From Dinochytrium kinnereticum (lineage: Eukaryota > Chytridiomycota > Chytridiomycetes > Chytridiales > Chytridiaceae): 50,603 bases of DNA. The stretch spans positions 1-50,603 of the forward strand of contig JADGJT010000150.1 in NCBI GenBank assembly GCA_027604005.1. The letters are read 5' to 3'. Each line of letters opens with the position of its first letter. Positions within the stretch are counted from its first letter, which is position 1. Made by a program: the position numbers and the translations under genes. Shown piece by piece: positions 1 to 11,300 of this stretch. The notes under the pieces are model-generated. The model was given only the letters and a program-made list of their open reading frames with translations. It ran no database searches and was not told the origin of the DNA.

Positions 1-522
1 GAAAAAAAAGCACACAACACTCAACAGATACCCTTCACTCCCTTCCGCTTTTCACTTGACCGATCTTCATGTCTGAAACACCTCACCCTCATCCTTGCGA
101 ACCCTCACACCCATGGCCAGCAGCCAGACCACCAACAGTCACCTACAGTGAGGCACCGATTGGCGTTTCTCTCTGCTGTTGCTGGTTTTCTGCTGGTGAT
201 GGGGAAGGTTGGATCAGGATGGGTTTGCGAGTTGCTTTTGTTGAGGGGATATGGAGTGGTTTGCTTTCGTCCTCTCGGAGCAACTCTGAGAACAGAGTGA
301 AGCGAGTGAGCACCCCTTGAATCGAGGTTTGGCTCTTTTTCTGTAAGGCGTGTTGCCGTTGGTGTGATCACCATCACTGCGCCTGGCTTTTACGTTCTTC
401 CGCAATTCAACCCGTTCTTTGGTCTGGAAATATCTAGCACAGAGCAGGAGTTGGTAAAGGTTGTTGACCTTTGTTTTTCAGTGGCATTCTTGCTTGTTTC
501 TCTGTCTGTTGTCCCTACCTAG
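1..522 (+). other. Unresolved stretch; possible short spliced reading frame
   Basis: I see no gene here that I recognise. One frame is open from position 1 to 296 and could continue after a 51-nt candidate intron (297-347, GTGAAG...TGTAAG) to a TAG at 520-522. The joined product would contain two hydrophobic stretches, around 160-205 and 355-515. The only early ATG (position 69) is in a different frame, and the first 68 bases are pyrimidine-rich like a 5' leader, so the model is weak. It could be the 3' part of a gene entering from the left, or chance. Confidence 0.15.
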
Positions 523-1422
523 GTAAAGATACGTGCGGTTCTGCCAGAGTCGCGGGAATGGTTTCTTTTCAAATTCTTTCTACCTGCTGAACCCCGATGT
601 TGCATCACGGCTCGTTTGGACTTTGTTTCAAGTGCCGGAGGGGCAATGGCAGATTAAGAATGGCCCGAGTCTGGTATTTATTCACATTCACCGTGGGCAT
701 TGATCCTAACGATCGACATATCCCTCTCCTCATCATCCAAACCTCTTATCAGCCCTGTGCCTCTTCTTACTCACCGCTCCTCCCGTCGTTCCTCAATCCC
801 TTCTTTCTCCTATCTTTTTTTCTGCAGTTCGGCCCCAGTTTTTAACTCTTCGAGGTGTTTCCCTCGTCGACACGCGTGTTAAAGTCACGGTCACCGACAT
901 GGTTTGGCGACCTTGTTGGATGGGCACCGGCCTTTCAAACACTGTTTTTTGAGATGAGAAGCAAAGGCAAGGCTTTGACGGAGGCAGTAAAAATTGTTAT
1001 TGCTCGCCTTTTTCTTTGTTTGGGAATCACTTTTGACAGACGACGACAACGAGGTTGCTGCTGCGTTGTAGCCGTTGGCTGTCGTTTTGATATCGACGTT
1101 GTTGTCGCCTGGCCGCTAGATTTGATGCCCTATCCCGTCTTCTCATTGCTATCGCTACCACTGGAAATGCTTTCGGCATTCCCGTTGCTCGGCATTGGCA
1201 AGAGAAGGCCTGCGCCGGTCCTGATCGCACCCTGCCGACCCTCCCCAGAGTTGTCCACTCAGGCGTTTTTCCCTCGCACTGATTCTTTCCTTCGATCCTC
1301 GGCTCGCTTTTCCGAGCCAACCTTTTATCCGACCGCACAAACGTCTCGCCTTCAGCAAATCCTAAACGAGCTCACCACCGCAAAAATCGCCACCGTTTCA
1401 ACCTTTTCAACCATTAAGGACG

Positions 1423-1524
1423 ATGAGCATAAAGGATCAGAGCATCGATACCCACTCTCCAACCAAAGCTCTCACACTCTCACCACCTCCTAAGCACAAC
1501 CCGCCGCTCCCTTCTCTTCTTTGA
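1423..1524 (+). promoter_or_regulatory. Candidate uORF whose stop overlaps the next start codon
   Basis: A 33-codon reading frame starts at ATG 1423 and ends at TGA 1522-1524. The stop overlaps the ATG of the following ORF in a TGATG arrangement (stop 1522-1524, start 1524-1526). This overlap is the classic geometry for termination-reinitiation. No GT dinucleotide lies between 1423 and about 1585, so a canonical intron cannot join the two frames. The translated uORF is rich in Ser, Pro and Lys. Whether it is translated cannot be told from sequence. The alternative is a single-gene frameshift between the two frames. Confidence 0.35.
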
Positions 1525-1589
1525 TGGAACCGACCTCTGAAAACACCGCTCCCTTCTCTTCTTCCATCAAAGCGACCTCTGAAAAGACC
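1506..1589 (+). repeat. Two direct copies of a 42-bp unit spanning a start codon
   Basis: Positions 1506-1547 and 1548-1589 are imperfect direct copies. The first 15 bases (gctcccttctcttct) are identical, as is most of the last 18. The unit is a multiple of three, so it adds 14 residues (a TSENT/TSEKT-type repeat) without changing frame. The first copy contains the start codon at 1524; the second carries TCCATC at the same place, so the two copies share the flanks but not the ATG. Confidence 0.6.
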
Positions 1590-2165
1590 TCCGTCGTTGC
1601 ATCCTTTTGCCACCATCGTCGCCCAGCCCCTGCTCAGGACAAGGAGCGACGAGACTTGGCCAAATTAGAAGAAAAGGTCAAGATTGCCGTGGAACAGCAG
1701 GCGGCTGTGAACAACACTGGCATCTCGGCCTTAAACCTTCTTTTCAGGAAGGTTCGCGACCTTCCGGGTATTGGAGAACGAGTGGGGGTAATCTGGGGTC
1801 GCATGCTTGCCCTTTTTGACCACGTCACTGATCTGTGGCGCAAGGTTAATGGGATGGAGACCAGATTTTCAGTGCTAAGCCAAACATACGAGAGGTTCCA
1901 AAGGGAGGTTTCGGTCACACTTGCGCGGCAAGAGGCTGTGATCATGCAGCAAAGCATGATTATAACATCGCAAGGCTCGGCCTTGCAACAACAGGCGCAG
2001 AGGGTGACGGAGCTTATGGGAGAGGTGCAATACCTTGTTAGCAAGTGCTCTTCCCCTCAACGTAGAGATTCGGGTATCACTTTTTCTGGCCACTCCCACT
2101 CTCCTCTCTCTTCTGGGTCTTTTGGGTCTTACTCTGGCGAGCCTTTCACGTTGTTCCCAAGGTAG
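1524..2165 (+). CDS. Hypothetical small protein with helical, coiled-coil-like centre
   Basis: An uninterrupted 213-codon reading frame starts at ATG 1524 and ends with TAG 2163-2165. I do not recognise the family. Residues of about 35-60 are charged (KERRDLAKLEEKVKIAVEQQ), and residues of about 100-175 are Gln- and Glu-rich with heptad-like spacing, so a coiled coil is plausible. The last 40 residues are Ser/Gly-rich. No signal peptide or membrane segment is visible. The ORF upstream in the same frame (855-1493) ends at a stop and has low-complexity composition, so I do not join them. It could be an exon of a larger, uncharacterised gene. Confidence 0.45.
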   Translation: MEPTSENTAPFSSSIKATSEKTSVVASFCHHRRPAPAQDKERRDLAKLEEKVKIAVEQQAAVNNTGISALNLLFRKVRDLPGIGERVGVIWGRMLALFDHVTDLWRKVNGMETRFSVLSQTYERFQREVSVTLARQEAVIMQQSMIITSQGSALQQQAQRVTELMGEVQYLVSKCSSPQRRDSGITFSGHSHSPLSSGSFGSYSGEPFTLFPR

Positions 2166-3049
2166 ACGATGGCCTAAACGGTTCTTGAAGACTTTAATGC
2201 TTTTATTTTTTCGTTGATTTTCTTCTCCTTTTGCTTCTTCCTTTCCGCCGTAACCATTTTTATTATCTTTTTTTTTTTTTTTTTGCCCTTCTCTCTTTTA
2301 CCACTTTGTTTTGGTTTTGGTTTTGGTTTTTTTGGAGTTCAAAATGACAATGCTTTGCCATGATTAATTGGTGCCTTAGTTTTGACCCGTTAATACTTAT
2401 CCTGACCGTTACTCCCCGTTTTGTTAATGTTATAAATACTTTTTTCTTGAGGCCCGACACTCAATGACTCTTTCTGTTCACCTAATAAACCCACATACTT
2501 AACATCCGCTAAGGAGATTTGTATTTCGATGGTGAAAGAAAGAGACCCTTTTTTTTTCTTTCATTTGAAGCTTGCCTCACGCCTGAACTTACCTGAACGG
2601 CATTCCAACAAAGACGCAACATACGCAATTCAGCCAGGAAACTTTGTTGAATGCGTTGCGCCAATAATAGCACTCACTGAAAAAGTATTGATCATCAATA
2701 GCTTTCAAGTATGGGCTGTCGACGTTATGAATTTTAATTGAAAGAAACCAAATTGATATTTGCACAGCATTGTTATCATAAACATGATTTAGATGTAAAA
2801 AAGTAATGATTCTCGCCAATTCAACGACCCATAACCTTACTTATCATCCTTCTTAACAACCTAATCCCAAAAACCAAACTCATTTTCAGAAGAAAAACCG
2901 TCAACAACATTCCGACAAATCCGAGACAAACTACGGATAACGATACAGCTGGTATAATGGTGTTAACCAGAACCTTGCCAATCACGACAGCAATTTCTCA
3001 AACCCTTGGTGCTCCCCATCTCCCGCCTTGCACCATCACCATCCACGCT
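2166..3049. other. Intergenic, AT-rich, no gene seen
   Basis: The stretch holds a poly-T run near 2269-2284 and tandem TTTTGG motifs at about 2308-2332. It lies downstream of the small plus-strand ORF and downstream of the minus-strand repeat protein, so it is probably a shared 3' region. No supported coding exon or RNA gene was seen. Confidence 0.6.
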
Positions 3050-6000
3050 TTACCCCCCTACTCTCTGTCCACTAGACAATGCTCTTTTCACGCCTTCATA
3101 TATCCCGAGCCCGACAATAACAATTAAGATTCCCAAGACCTGTAGAAGTGTCGGCACAACTGATGATATCCATCGAGAGAGCCCTGGTCCGTGTCACTTT
3201 ACCATCGAGTAAAACAGCATGAAAACCGCAAGAATAAACGAAAAAAGCGCCTCTGGAACTGTAATAGAGAAGGCGCCTAGTTCTTGGAATGGGAATGGGA
3301 TGGGTGGTGAGGACTGTAAAGATGAAAAATACTTTAGCAATTAGGAGATAAAAGAGGTCATTTGAAAATACCTTCATCACAAGTAGACAGTGAGTTACCC
3401 TCTCAGCTTGATGAACCATCCGGCAGGGCTGCATCAACTCAGCCTCACTGTCGGCCTTGATATGTTTGTTCTCGGTAAATACCCGCCTGGGAATAGTGTC
3501 CGCAGCCACAACACCATGGCAAGAAATCCCTTTGGTAGAGGAATGAGCATTAAAGCAATCTTCGAATATCACCGGGCTTTCGTCATCCTTCTTAACCTCA
3601 TTCTCCGCAAACGCAGCTTCTGAAATAAGCATGTCGGTCTTGTGACTTTCCCTCTCGACTTTAGCCTCAACCGGCTTCACTTTCACCTGGATATCATTCA
3701 CCTTTATCGCGCCACGCACATTCTCTAGAACCTCTGCAGCCTTCGTATCCTCCGAGCATTGCTTCGGAGCCTCGCTGACAGAATTTACACTGCTGGTTGT
3801 GATCTCATCAGGAAGTAGTTCACCAGTCATGTCCTGGATCTCGACCTTTTTTTCACATACCCTCTCCGAGACTGAATCGTCAGCCGACCTGGACACAGAA
3901 CTGAACACGAATGAGTCGAACGACATCGGGACAGGCGCCTTTGGAGGGACATGCTTAACGTAATCAACGGATGCGTTCAATAAGCTTGCTGAAGATCCGG
4001 TAACATTATCCTTCACCTTCTCTGTCGATTCCGTGCAATACTCAGCGATATCATGGGCAGAGTCGACCCTAAGAATCCCGCTCTCACAATGAACCCTCTC
4101 GACGGAAGAGTTAACAGACATAGCCTCGTCACGAATGGTATTTTCGTCAGCATTATCCTGATCCGCGTTTTCTCTAGTCTCTTTATCGAACTCGGTCTTG
4201 CTAAGGGTCTCGTCACAAACTTGTTCATCGATAACATCCACAACATGAGCATCGATCTTTTCATCAGCATTACCCGATTCCTCAAGGACACCTGCAGCAT
4301 CTTTGTTCGACTCGGAGGAGCTTATGCTATCGTTACAGAAACTTTCTTCCTCTAGAGATTCATCGCTTACAAACTCGCAATCTATTTCTCTTATCCCCAA
4401 AATCACAGAATGATCTGATGCTGCCAACGTTCCTGCATTCTCTTTGCCAAGCTCAGCCGAGGAAATGCTCGCGTCATAAATATCTTCTTCCGCCGGCATC
4501 TTATCACGTGCTTGCTTATCAATAGCCTCGATGGTCTCCAAAAGAATGACTTTAGAATTATCCTCATCCACAATAATCGTAGAAGCCTCTTTCTCAATTT
4601 CGGCGGAGATTATCGCATCGTCACAAATGCCTTCGTTGACTTGAATCTCATCACATTCTCGCACAACCGTATTCGCAGTCTCTGCGATCATCTCAGAGTC
4701 CTCATTGGTCTGTAGAGCCTCGTTATCTAATTCCATCGTGCAAATTGAACCTCCACAAATATCTTCCATGATGGAAACGGTCTCGACATTATCGAATCTG
4801 GGCTGGACAGGCGACTCGCAAGGTACGGAGGTAACGTTATCAATAAGAGTATTGGGTACGACTGGGGGTGTGGTGGCGACAGCATCCTTTGCTTCTCCCT
4901 CAACCTCATACTGCTGTAAGAAACACTGTTAAATAAACACCATCGTAATAACACCATACCTCCTCTTTCGCCTTCGTCTTCTCCAACCCTGAGGGGTTTT
5001 CCGTTGAGTTCAAGCACACAGCGTCTGCATCAGAGGAGGCTGAGGACGGCATAAGACCGATCGAAGCTGCTTTTTGCTCATATATACTATCGACGAGATC
5101 TTCATTCTTATCAACCTATTGACAAAATTAGATATAAAATAGAACTAATCTTACAATTTCTCTGGTCTTCATCACCTCAAACCCAGAGGGATTTTGGTCA
5201 GACTCGAGCAAGTTGTCAAGTTGTCAGCAGGGCCATTGATATTCTGAAAAGGGATCCCCATGCTGGAATTCAAAGAACCAGCAGCGAGGACAGCTGCGTA
5301 GAATGCCGCATCGCTAGATAAATACTTTGATGGCGTTAAGGGCGGACTTGCTGTGCGGAGTGATGAAAGGAATGCCTCATCGCAAGAAAAAGGAGACAAA
5401 AGATCAACCGTTCCATTCGAGAGATAAGATTCACCACTTAAAGCAGAGTTACCCGAGGCTTGTAAAGCAGACGTCGGAGAATCAGCGAGCAACGACGAAA
5501 AAAACTCGGGAGCGATTTTCGTAAGGCTCTCACAGGCAGGCGAAAATCCGTCGTCCAAAGCCGGGAGTAGGGAGCTGTAAGTGGAGGAGTGGGCAACTGA
5601 CGAAGAGGCACGAGGCAACGACGTAACAATATCAGCGACTGATGTCATTCTGTCATCCAAAGTGTTAACAGTCGAGTTTTCCAACAATGGTGCGGATGGA
5701 AAGGGAGCACAAGACAACGGGGTAGAGTCGATAGATGCTCTGGCATCCAGTGTAGGAAGTAGCGAGTTCTCTGAGGAGCATGGAGCAAAGGAGTGGCGAG
5801 CATCAATCGCAGAAAGAGGAGAATCCACCTGGATCAAAGACGTCACTCCGTCGTCCAAGGCGGCAAGAAGAGAGTTTCCCGAGAAAGCCGTAGCTGAGGA
5901 TGCAGCATATGCTAGTGCAGATGCATCAAATGCGAAATCGGAAGATGGACGAATCGACAAATCAGCCCCTACAATGCCAAGGCTCTGATTTTCCATAAAA

Positions 6001-7505
6001 GTCGATGCAGTATCGTTTGGAACTGGGCACAATGAGCTTTTGGAAGTGACGTTGGCCGGAGTCAGCCTATCAAGCAGCGATGAAAGAATATCCGCCGGCG
6101 AGGTCGTTCCATCCAAAGGTGCAACAGCCGAGTTTTCTGAGAAGGCCGCGGATGAAAAGGGAGCACAAGAAAACCGGGTAGAGTCCGTAGATGCTCCGGC
6201 ATCCAATGCAGTAAGAAGCGTGTTCTTGGAGGAGGATGAAGCAAAGGATTGGCGACAATCAATTGCGGAAAGGGGCACATACGTCTGAATGGAAGATGTC
6301 ACTCTATCTTCCAAAGCTGCAAGAAGAGAGTTTCCCGAAAAAGTCGTAGCTGAGGATACATTGAAGTCAGCCCTAGGCTTTACCTCAGATTGGATATTGG
6401 GATCCGCGACGCATGACTTTGAAGTGGTGTTTGAAAAGCGGTCCACAGTCATCATACACGGTGATGAGTGCTTCTTAATGATAGCACAGACAGCGGTATG
6501 ATCCTGAGGAGCTTCAACAATAGACTCGGTACCAGTCTCCTTAACATCAAGAGTCTCGGTAATGGCATTCTCGACTCGCCCTATTGTGGGAGGGAAAGCC
6601 TCCTCGCAGGGCCCCACAATGTCCTCTGGAACTAAGATCTTCTGGGTGATGGTTTCCTGAGCAATGGCTGTCTTGGGGTTAAGGACCGGACCGGCAACTT
6701 TCGTGGCCCGATCAACGCCCTGAGCAGGTCCAAATTTGATCGGTGAACTGCCGCGCAAAAGGATGCTCTGAAGCTTGTCCATAGCCTGTAAAAGAGAGTC
6801 CGATGGATCATTAAAAACAGTAAACGATGGACTCAAGCATTACCTGTTCGGCCCTCTTCTTCACGTCGGATGCTGGTGACCGAGGGGACTTTGGAGACAT
6901 CATTGAAAGCTCCTTGATTGGCGTCGTGCCGCGGGAAAGGGTTTTCTGGAGCTTTTCCATGACCTACAAGCAAGAAAGATGAATAAACCAAGAAAAGCAG
7001 GCACTTTGATGGGTTACCTCGTCCGCCCTTTTCCTGGCCCCATGTGATGGGGATTGAACTCGGGTGGAGGAGTTGCTCGCTTTGTCAGATGATGGCAAAG
7101 GGGATTGGTGAAAGACGGGAGTGGAAACCTGGAATAGGACGTCGCGGGAGGAAGTCGAGATGGGGGACTTGTTGTCATCTTCAGGAAGGGAAGCGATGGG
7201 CAAGAAAAGGAGTTAAGACAACATGGAGCAAATGCAGGGGAAAGATTGTCCACTCTACCAAACGAACTCTGCTGGTCATCATCAGACTGCTCGCCGCTCT
7301 CGCTCTCCCCCGAGACACTGTAGAATGAAGCGTCCGAGCCCTCGTACCCAGCGACGGTGTAGACCGAAGTTCCATCCGAATCGCTCTCGTCGCCCTGGCC
7401 TCCAATAAAATCGTGCATGGTTGCGATGCATGGAGCAGCATCGTTGCTAGGCATGCCCTCGCCTGCACATGAGCCCACCATGATGGCCTCAACAAGAACG
7501 TTCAT
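3050..7505 (-). CDS. Large repeat-built acidic protein with C-terminal membrane anchor (8-bp frameshift)
   Basis: I do not recognise the family. Eight exons fit: 7505-7259, 7178-7018, 6963-6844, 6785-5155, 5115-4960, 4913-3372, 3313-3203 and 3139-3050. All introns are GT-AG, and phases agree except inside exon 4, where an 8-bp duplication shifts the frame and brings a stop about 55 nt later. Ignoring the duplication gives about 1,349 residues. Exons 2-3 and 3-4 each end and begin with the same module (KRADE|VMEKLQ... and KKRAEQ|AMDKLQ... followed by RGxxPIK). Exon 4 holds degenerate Ser/Ala-rich repeats (F.GNSLLAALxD, SENxxxxxLD). The exon 4/5 and 5/6 borders share an NPSG(F/L)E module. Exon 6 is very acidic with about 40-50-residue repeats around IC(D/G)xxI. 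Exons 7-8 encode a hydrophobic tail (about residues 1303-1335) ending in a short basic segment, as in tail-anchored proteins. The role is unknown; a membrane-tethered scaffold is a guess. Confidence 0.72.
5209..5226 (-). repeat. 8-bp tandem duplication that breaks the reading frame
   Basis: The plus strand reads agttgtca twice in a row (5211-5218 and 5219-5226), extended by two further matching bases on the left (5209-5210). The upstream frame (…NINGPADNL) runs into a stop soon after. Counting only one copy leads straight into DNLLESDQNPSGFE, which matches the NPSGLE module at the next exon border and reaches the GTAAGA donor at 5154 in the correct phase. This is either a real slippage mutation or an assembly or sequencing error. 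Confidence 0.8.
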
Positions 7506-8310
7506 TGCTTATTTCTTGAATAACAGTAGTTCGTTTGAACTGAAAAAAGTACTCCGATGCTTGTGCTTGGGCAGGTTGGCCCTCTGCTCTTCGGACTTTC
7601 AAATATTGGGCTGAAGTGGCCAATCATTGATTTTCTTTCGAGCTTCAAAAATCCAATCCCTCAACGCCCAAGAAACCACCAGAAGTAATTAATGGCTATT
7701 GAGCGAAGCGTTTGGGTAGATGGATAGATAGATAGATGCCTTTGACTCATGCCTGTTCTCTATCAAATTGGCAAATAAAAATAATACATAATGAATAAGT
7801 TAAAAAAAAGGGTTAACACCATCTATACAAAGAAATATTATTATTGCCCCGAGAATAAAACACACTTGTTCCTCTACCCCATTCTTAAAAATTATATGCA
7901 TAGAAATCAAAAAATAAAAATAAAAAAAACCAAAATGCATAACCTAACCCGCTATAATACAGAATATTATACGTCCCCCACAAAAAAAGAGAGAGAGAAA
8001 ACGCAAAAGGCAAAAAAAAAAAACAGTGGGTATGTGGCTGCATTGAAAATACACATGTTTGCAATCAAAGAAGCTTAGAACAGGATCGTGTACAAGGTCA
8101 GACTCTTGCTATTACCACAGGGAGTGCCAGCTGAGTGGATTCTTTGACCCCTTTAGTGGAGGTTTTGGGTTTGGATGGGGCTTTCCCGCGTGTTGTTTTT
8201 TCTTTCTTGCGAGCGTTCGACCAAAAGAGGTAGATAAGGGCGTCTGCATTTTGAAAGCATCGTTTGTTTTTTGTTGTTTGTTTTGTTTGTTTTTTGGATT
8301 AGCTTTTTCT
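7506..8310. other. AT-rich intergenic region with a short GATA repeat
   Basis: This is the upstream region of the repeat protein (which starts at 7505, minus) and the downstream region of the permease. It holds a GATA/GATG tetranucleotide run (about 7719-7738) and long A-rich stretches at 7780-8030. Open frames here are low-complexity Lys/Asn translations of poly-A and are not supported as genes. Confidence 0.6.
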
Positions 8311-11300
8311 TCACCGCTCAACCAAACCCAGACGAGCAATATAGGGGAAGGAGGAAAGAGAGATAAGAAGAAGAAAAAAACTTGTATCCTCTAAACCAAT
8401 AAAACCAACAAAATAAACCAGCAATAACAGAACCAACGAGAGAGAAAAAAAAAGGAACCCACCCTCGGTCGGCAAGGAATGCAACCGTCCCTTAATCACA
8501 TAAAACCAAACACTCCCCAACATTTTCATCGTGTAAGTCAAAAGCGTGATCAAGAATGACCTTGACACGATTATCTGCTCGACAATGACCAGAATCGACA
8601 TAGCGAGAAGAGCGTAACCTCCCCATATTCCCAGTGGAGATCGAAAGGGACGTGGAGCGTGAGGGTGCCGAATTCTGAATAAGATAAACACAAGAGCAAC
8701 CCCGACGTAGGTCATCATTGCAGATAGTATAGTGAGGCTAGGGGGTGTGGTAAAAAGGAGGAGGAGGTGTTAATTATTAAGCTGTATCTGGTTCGGGTAA
8801 GGCTTTCCTTTCTCTTTCTTTCTTTCTTTTTTAAAAGGGGATAGGTACTACAAGAAAGAGAAAAAGGAAAGGAATGACTACATACTCGAGAAGCACATCA
8901 GAGGTTTTAGTGTCGATAGCGTTAAGGGAGAAGATTCTGAAAAGACGCGGAAAGTAGAGAGAGACGGCTGCCATTGCGTAAGCGTAGAAGCAGGAGAAGA
9001 TGGCTGCTCTAAGTGGTATTTGGGACCCGGTCGTTGTCAGCGACATGAATTGCGGGAGCTTGACGCAGTATAAGTATAAAGGAGGCAAATCGGAAAGAAA
9101 GCAAATGAAGAAGAGCAAAACTAAAACACTCACAAACCCCGCCCTAGACAAAGACCAAGTCTGGCGACTGGCAGACCAAAGCATCGCCACCGCATTTGTG
9201 ATGAGCGCAGGCATCATCAACAAACGCCCTGGATCATGCCATTGTTCCCCAAAGATTGTCTCGAACACCGTCACCATGGGCCAAGACGACACTGCAATCG
9301 CACCTGCACCCGGAGGGGTGAGAACATTGAACACAGAGATGAAGACTCCACATGCAAAGAGAATGCCCCAACCCAACATGTAGGCTAGCGGGATAGTTGT
9401 GACGCCATTTTTGGTCTCGGTTGATGCTGATGTTGGAATAAAGGGTAAGAAAGATTAGGGAGGAACCAAATGAGTTATGACAATATCAACTCACCCAATG
9501 CAATCACCTCTACCCCAGTAAACCACCATGCAGCTCTAGGTATAGCATTCAGCACCCCCAAAGTACCATCCGTGAATAGCCTTGATCCTCCACGAGCAAC
9601 TGTCCTATCCTTTAGAGGCATACCAACAACACCGTAAGAAGAATCAAACGATTTTATGGCAACAGTGAGACAGAATGCTGCAATTTGAAAGAGACAAAAG
9701 GCTATCAGGTAGGTCATTACGTCCCATGATCCGCTGCCTTTTAGACCAATGATAGTGATGAGCAGGATGCTGAGAAAGAGCCATATTATGGGTGAGTAGA
9801 TAAGGCGTTCGATGTTGAAGAATTCACCTAAATGGGGATTGGTATTTAGATAGAAGTTAATGGTCCGTTTTATGTTTTTGCAGGATAAACTTTGTCGTGA
9901 GTGCAGGAAATGTTTGAGGAAGAGAAAACCAAGCTTGAAAACTAAAAAGAAGAAAAAAAATGCTCACATAGTATATCAGAAACTTGAACGAATATGAGCG
10001 ACATGAACATGACTTTAAAAAGAAAAAAAATTATGTCAGTTACAGTGCATGAAACAAACCAATTAAGTAGAACACAAAACAAACACTCACTGTACTCCAA
10101 ACTCTCCGAATTCCCAACAATCAGTGCAATCCAGTCCCCTGCAACAGCCTACAAAAGAAAAGAACGACGGGGAAAAAAAAAGATGTCATTTTTCAATCCT
10201 TTCAAAACACCGACAGCAACTCCTTCCAAAAAAAGAAAAAAAATAGTAATAATAAAGAGACAACTAACCCTCGAAAACCCAAAGGTGCCTCCCAATACTG
10301 GAATGCTCAACGACATCTCCGCCAGGCACATCACAAGCGAAAGGTACATAAACGCCGCAAGCCAAGTCGACACAATGAGCCCTCCAAACCCTCCCTCCTT
10401 TAACGCTGAATTCCAACCAGCGAATTCCCCAGAAATGACAGCGCTGACGCTCAAAGCGACAAGTTGAATAAGGTTTGCCTATTTTTTTTTCGGGGAATGG
10501 TGGTGAGAAAATGGTTAGAGCGAGGGTAAGGGGTGGAAAAGGATGCATACCTTGAAACCTGGTAGTTTTCTGCGGTCAAAGTCTGGGAGTTGGGGGGAAG
10601 TGAATAAATTGAAGCGTTATTAAATTGGACTTGAGGTGTTCAGCAGTGCAAATTAAGAAGGGAAAAATAATAGGAAAGCATCACTCCTTCACTAAAACCA
10701 GCAAGCAAGAAACCAAAAGGCCAACTCACAAATTGTCAACCGCTCCTCAACCGTCGTCCCCAACGGATAAATATCACACAAAATCCACCGATGCCACCAC
10801 CACCAAGCCGTGAATTTCACCTTTTCCAAGAAGCCCTTTTCAGCTATATCCTCCTCTAGAGGTTTCTCAACCGTCCCCGCCTCCTCATCTTCTTTGACTT
10901 CCTGTTCCTTGATTTGAGGTGGATGCATAAGAGGTTCTGTTGCTTGCTAGGAGGGTAAAGAAGGGTATGAAGGCGCCGGTGTCGGAAGCGTTTTTGGGAG
11001 AGAGGTTGGCGGTGAAAAATTAGGACCATTATCATACAATAAAATCAAACCGATTCTCACTGCAGGTATAATTGAAATGAAAGAAGGAAATGGAACTACG
11101 AGAAAAAGCAAGAAAAAAAGAAACTATAACAAAGAAAGGGCAATTTAACCCTTCTCACCTGCGAAGTTCTCCGCTGCCTCCCCCCACCAACCGCCCCTCC
11201 TCCGTCCTCCTCCTCCTTTATTTCCCTGTGATAAACAACCGACATCCGTCTATATAGGACCCCCATCTCCGTCCCAGGCGTAACAACCCCAACATGAACG

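Noticed and set aside
855..1493. 212-codon open frame in the same frame as the small coiled-coil ORF
   Set aside because: Composition is irregular, no motif is visible, its stop separates it from the next ORF, and the strand opposite is equally open; treated as chance.
7791..8078. Lys/Asn-rich frame in AT-rich DNA
   Set aside because: A translation of A-rich intergenic sequence without any domain feature.
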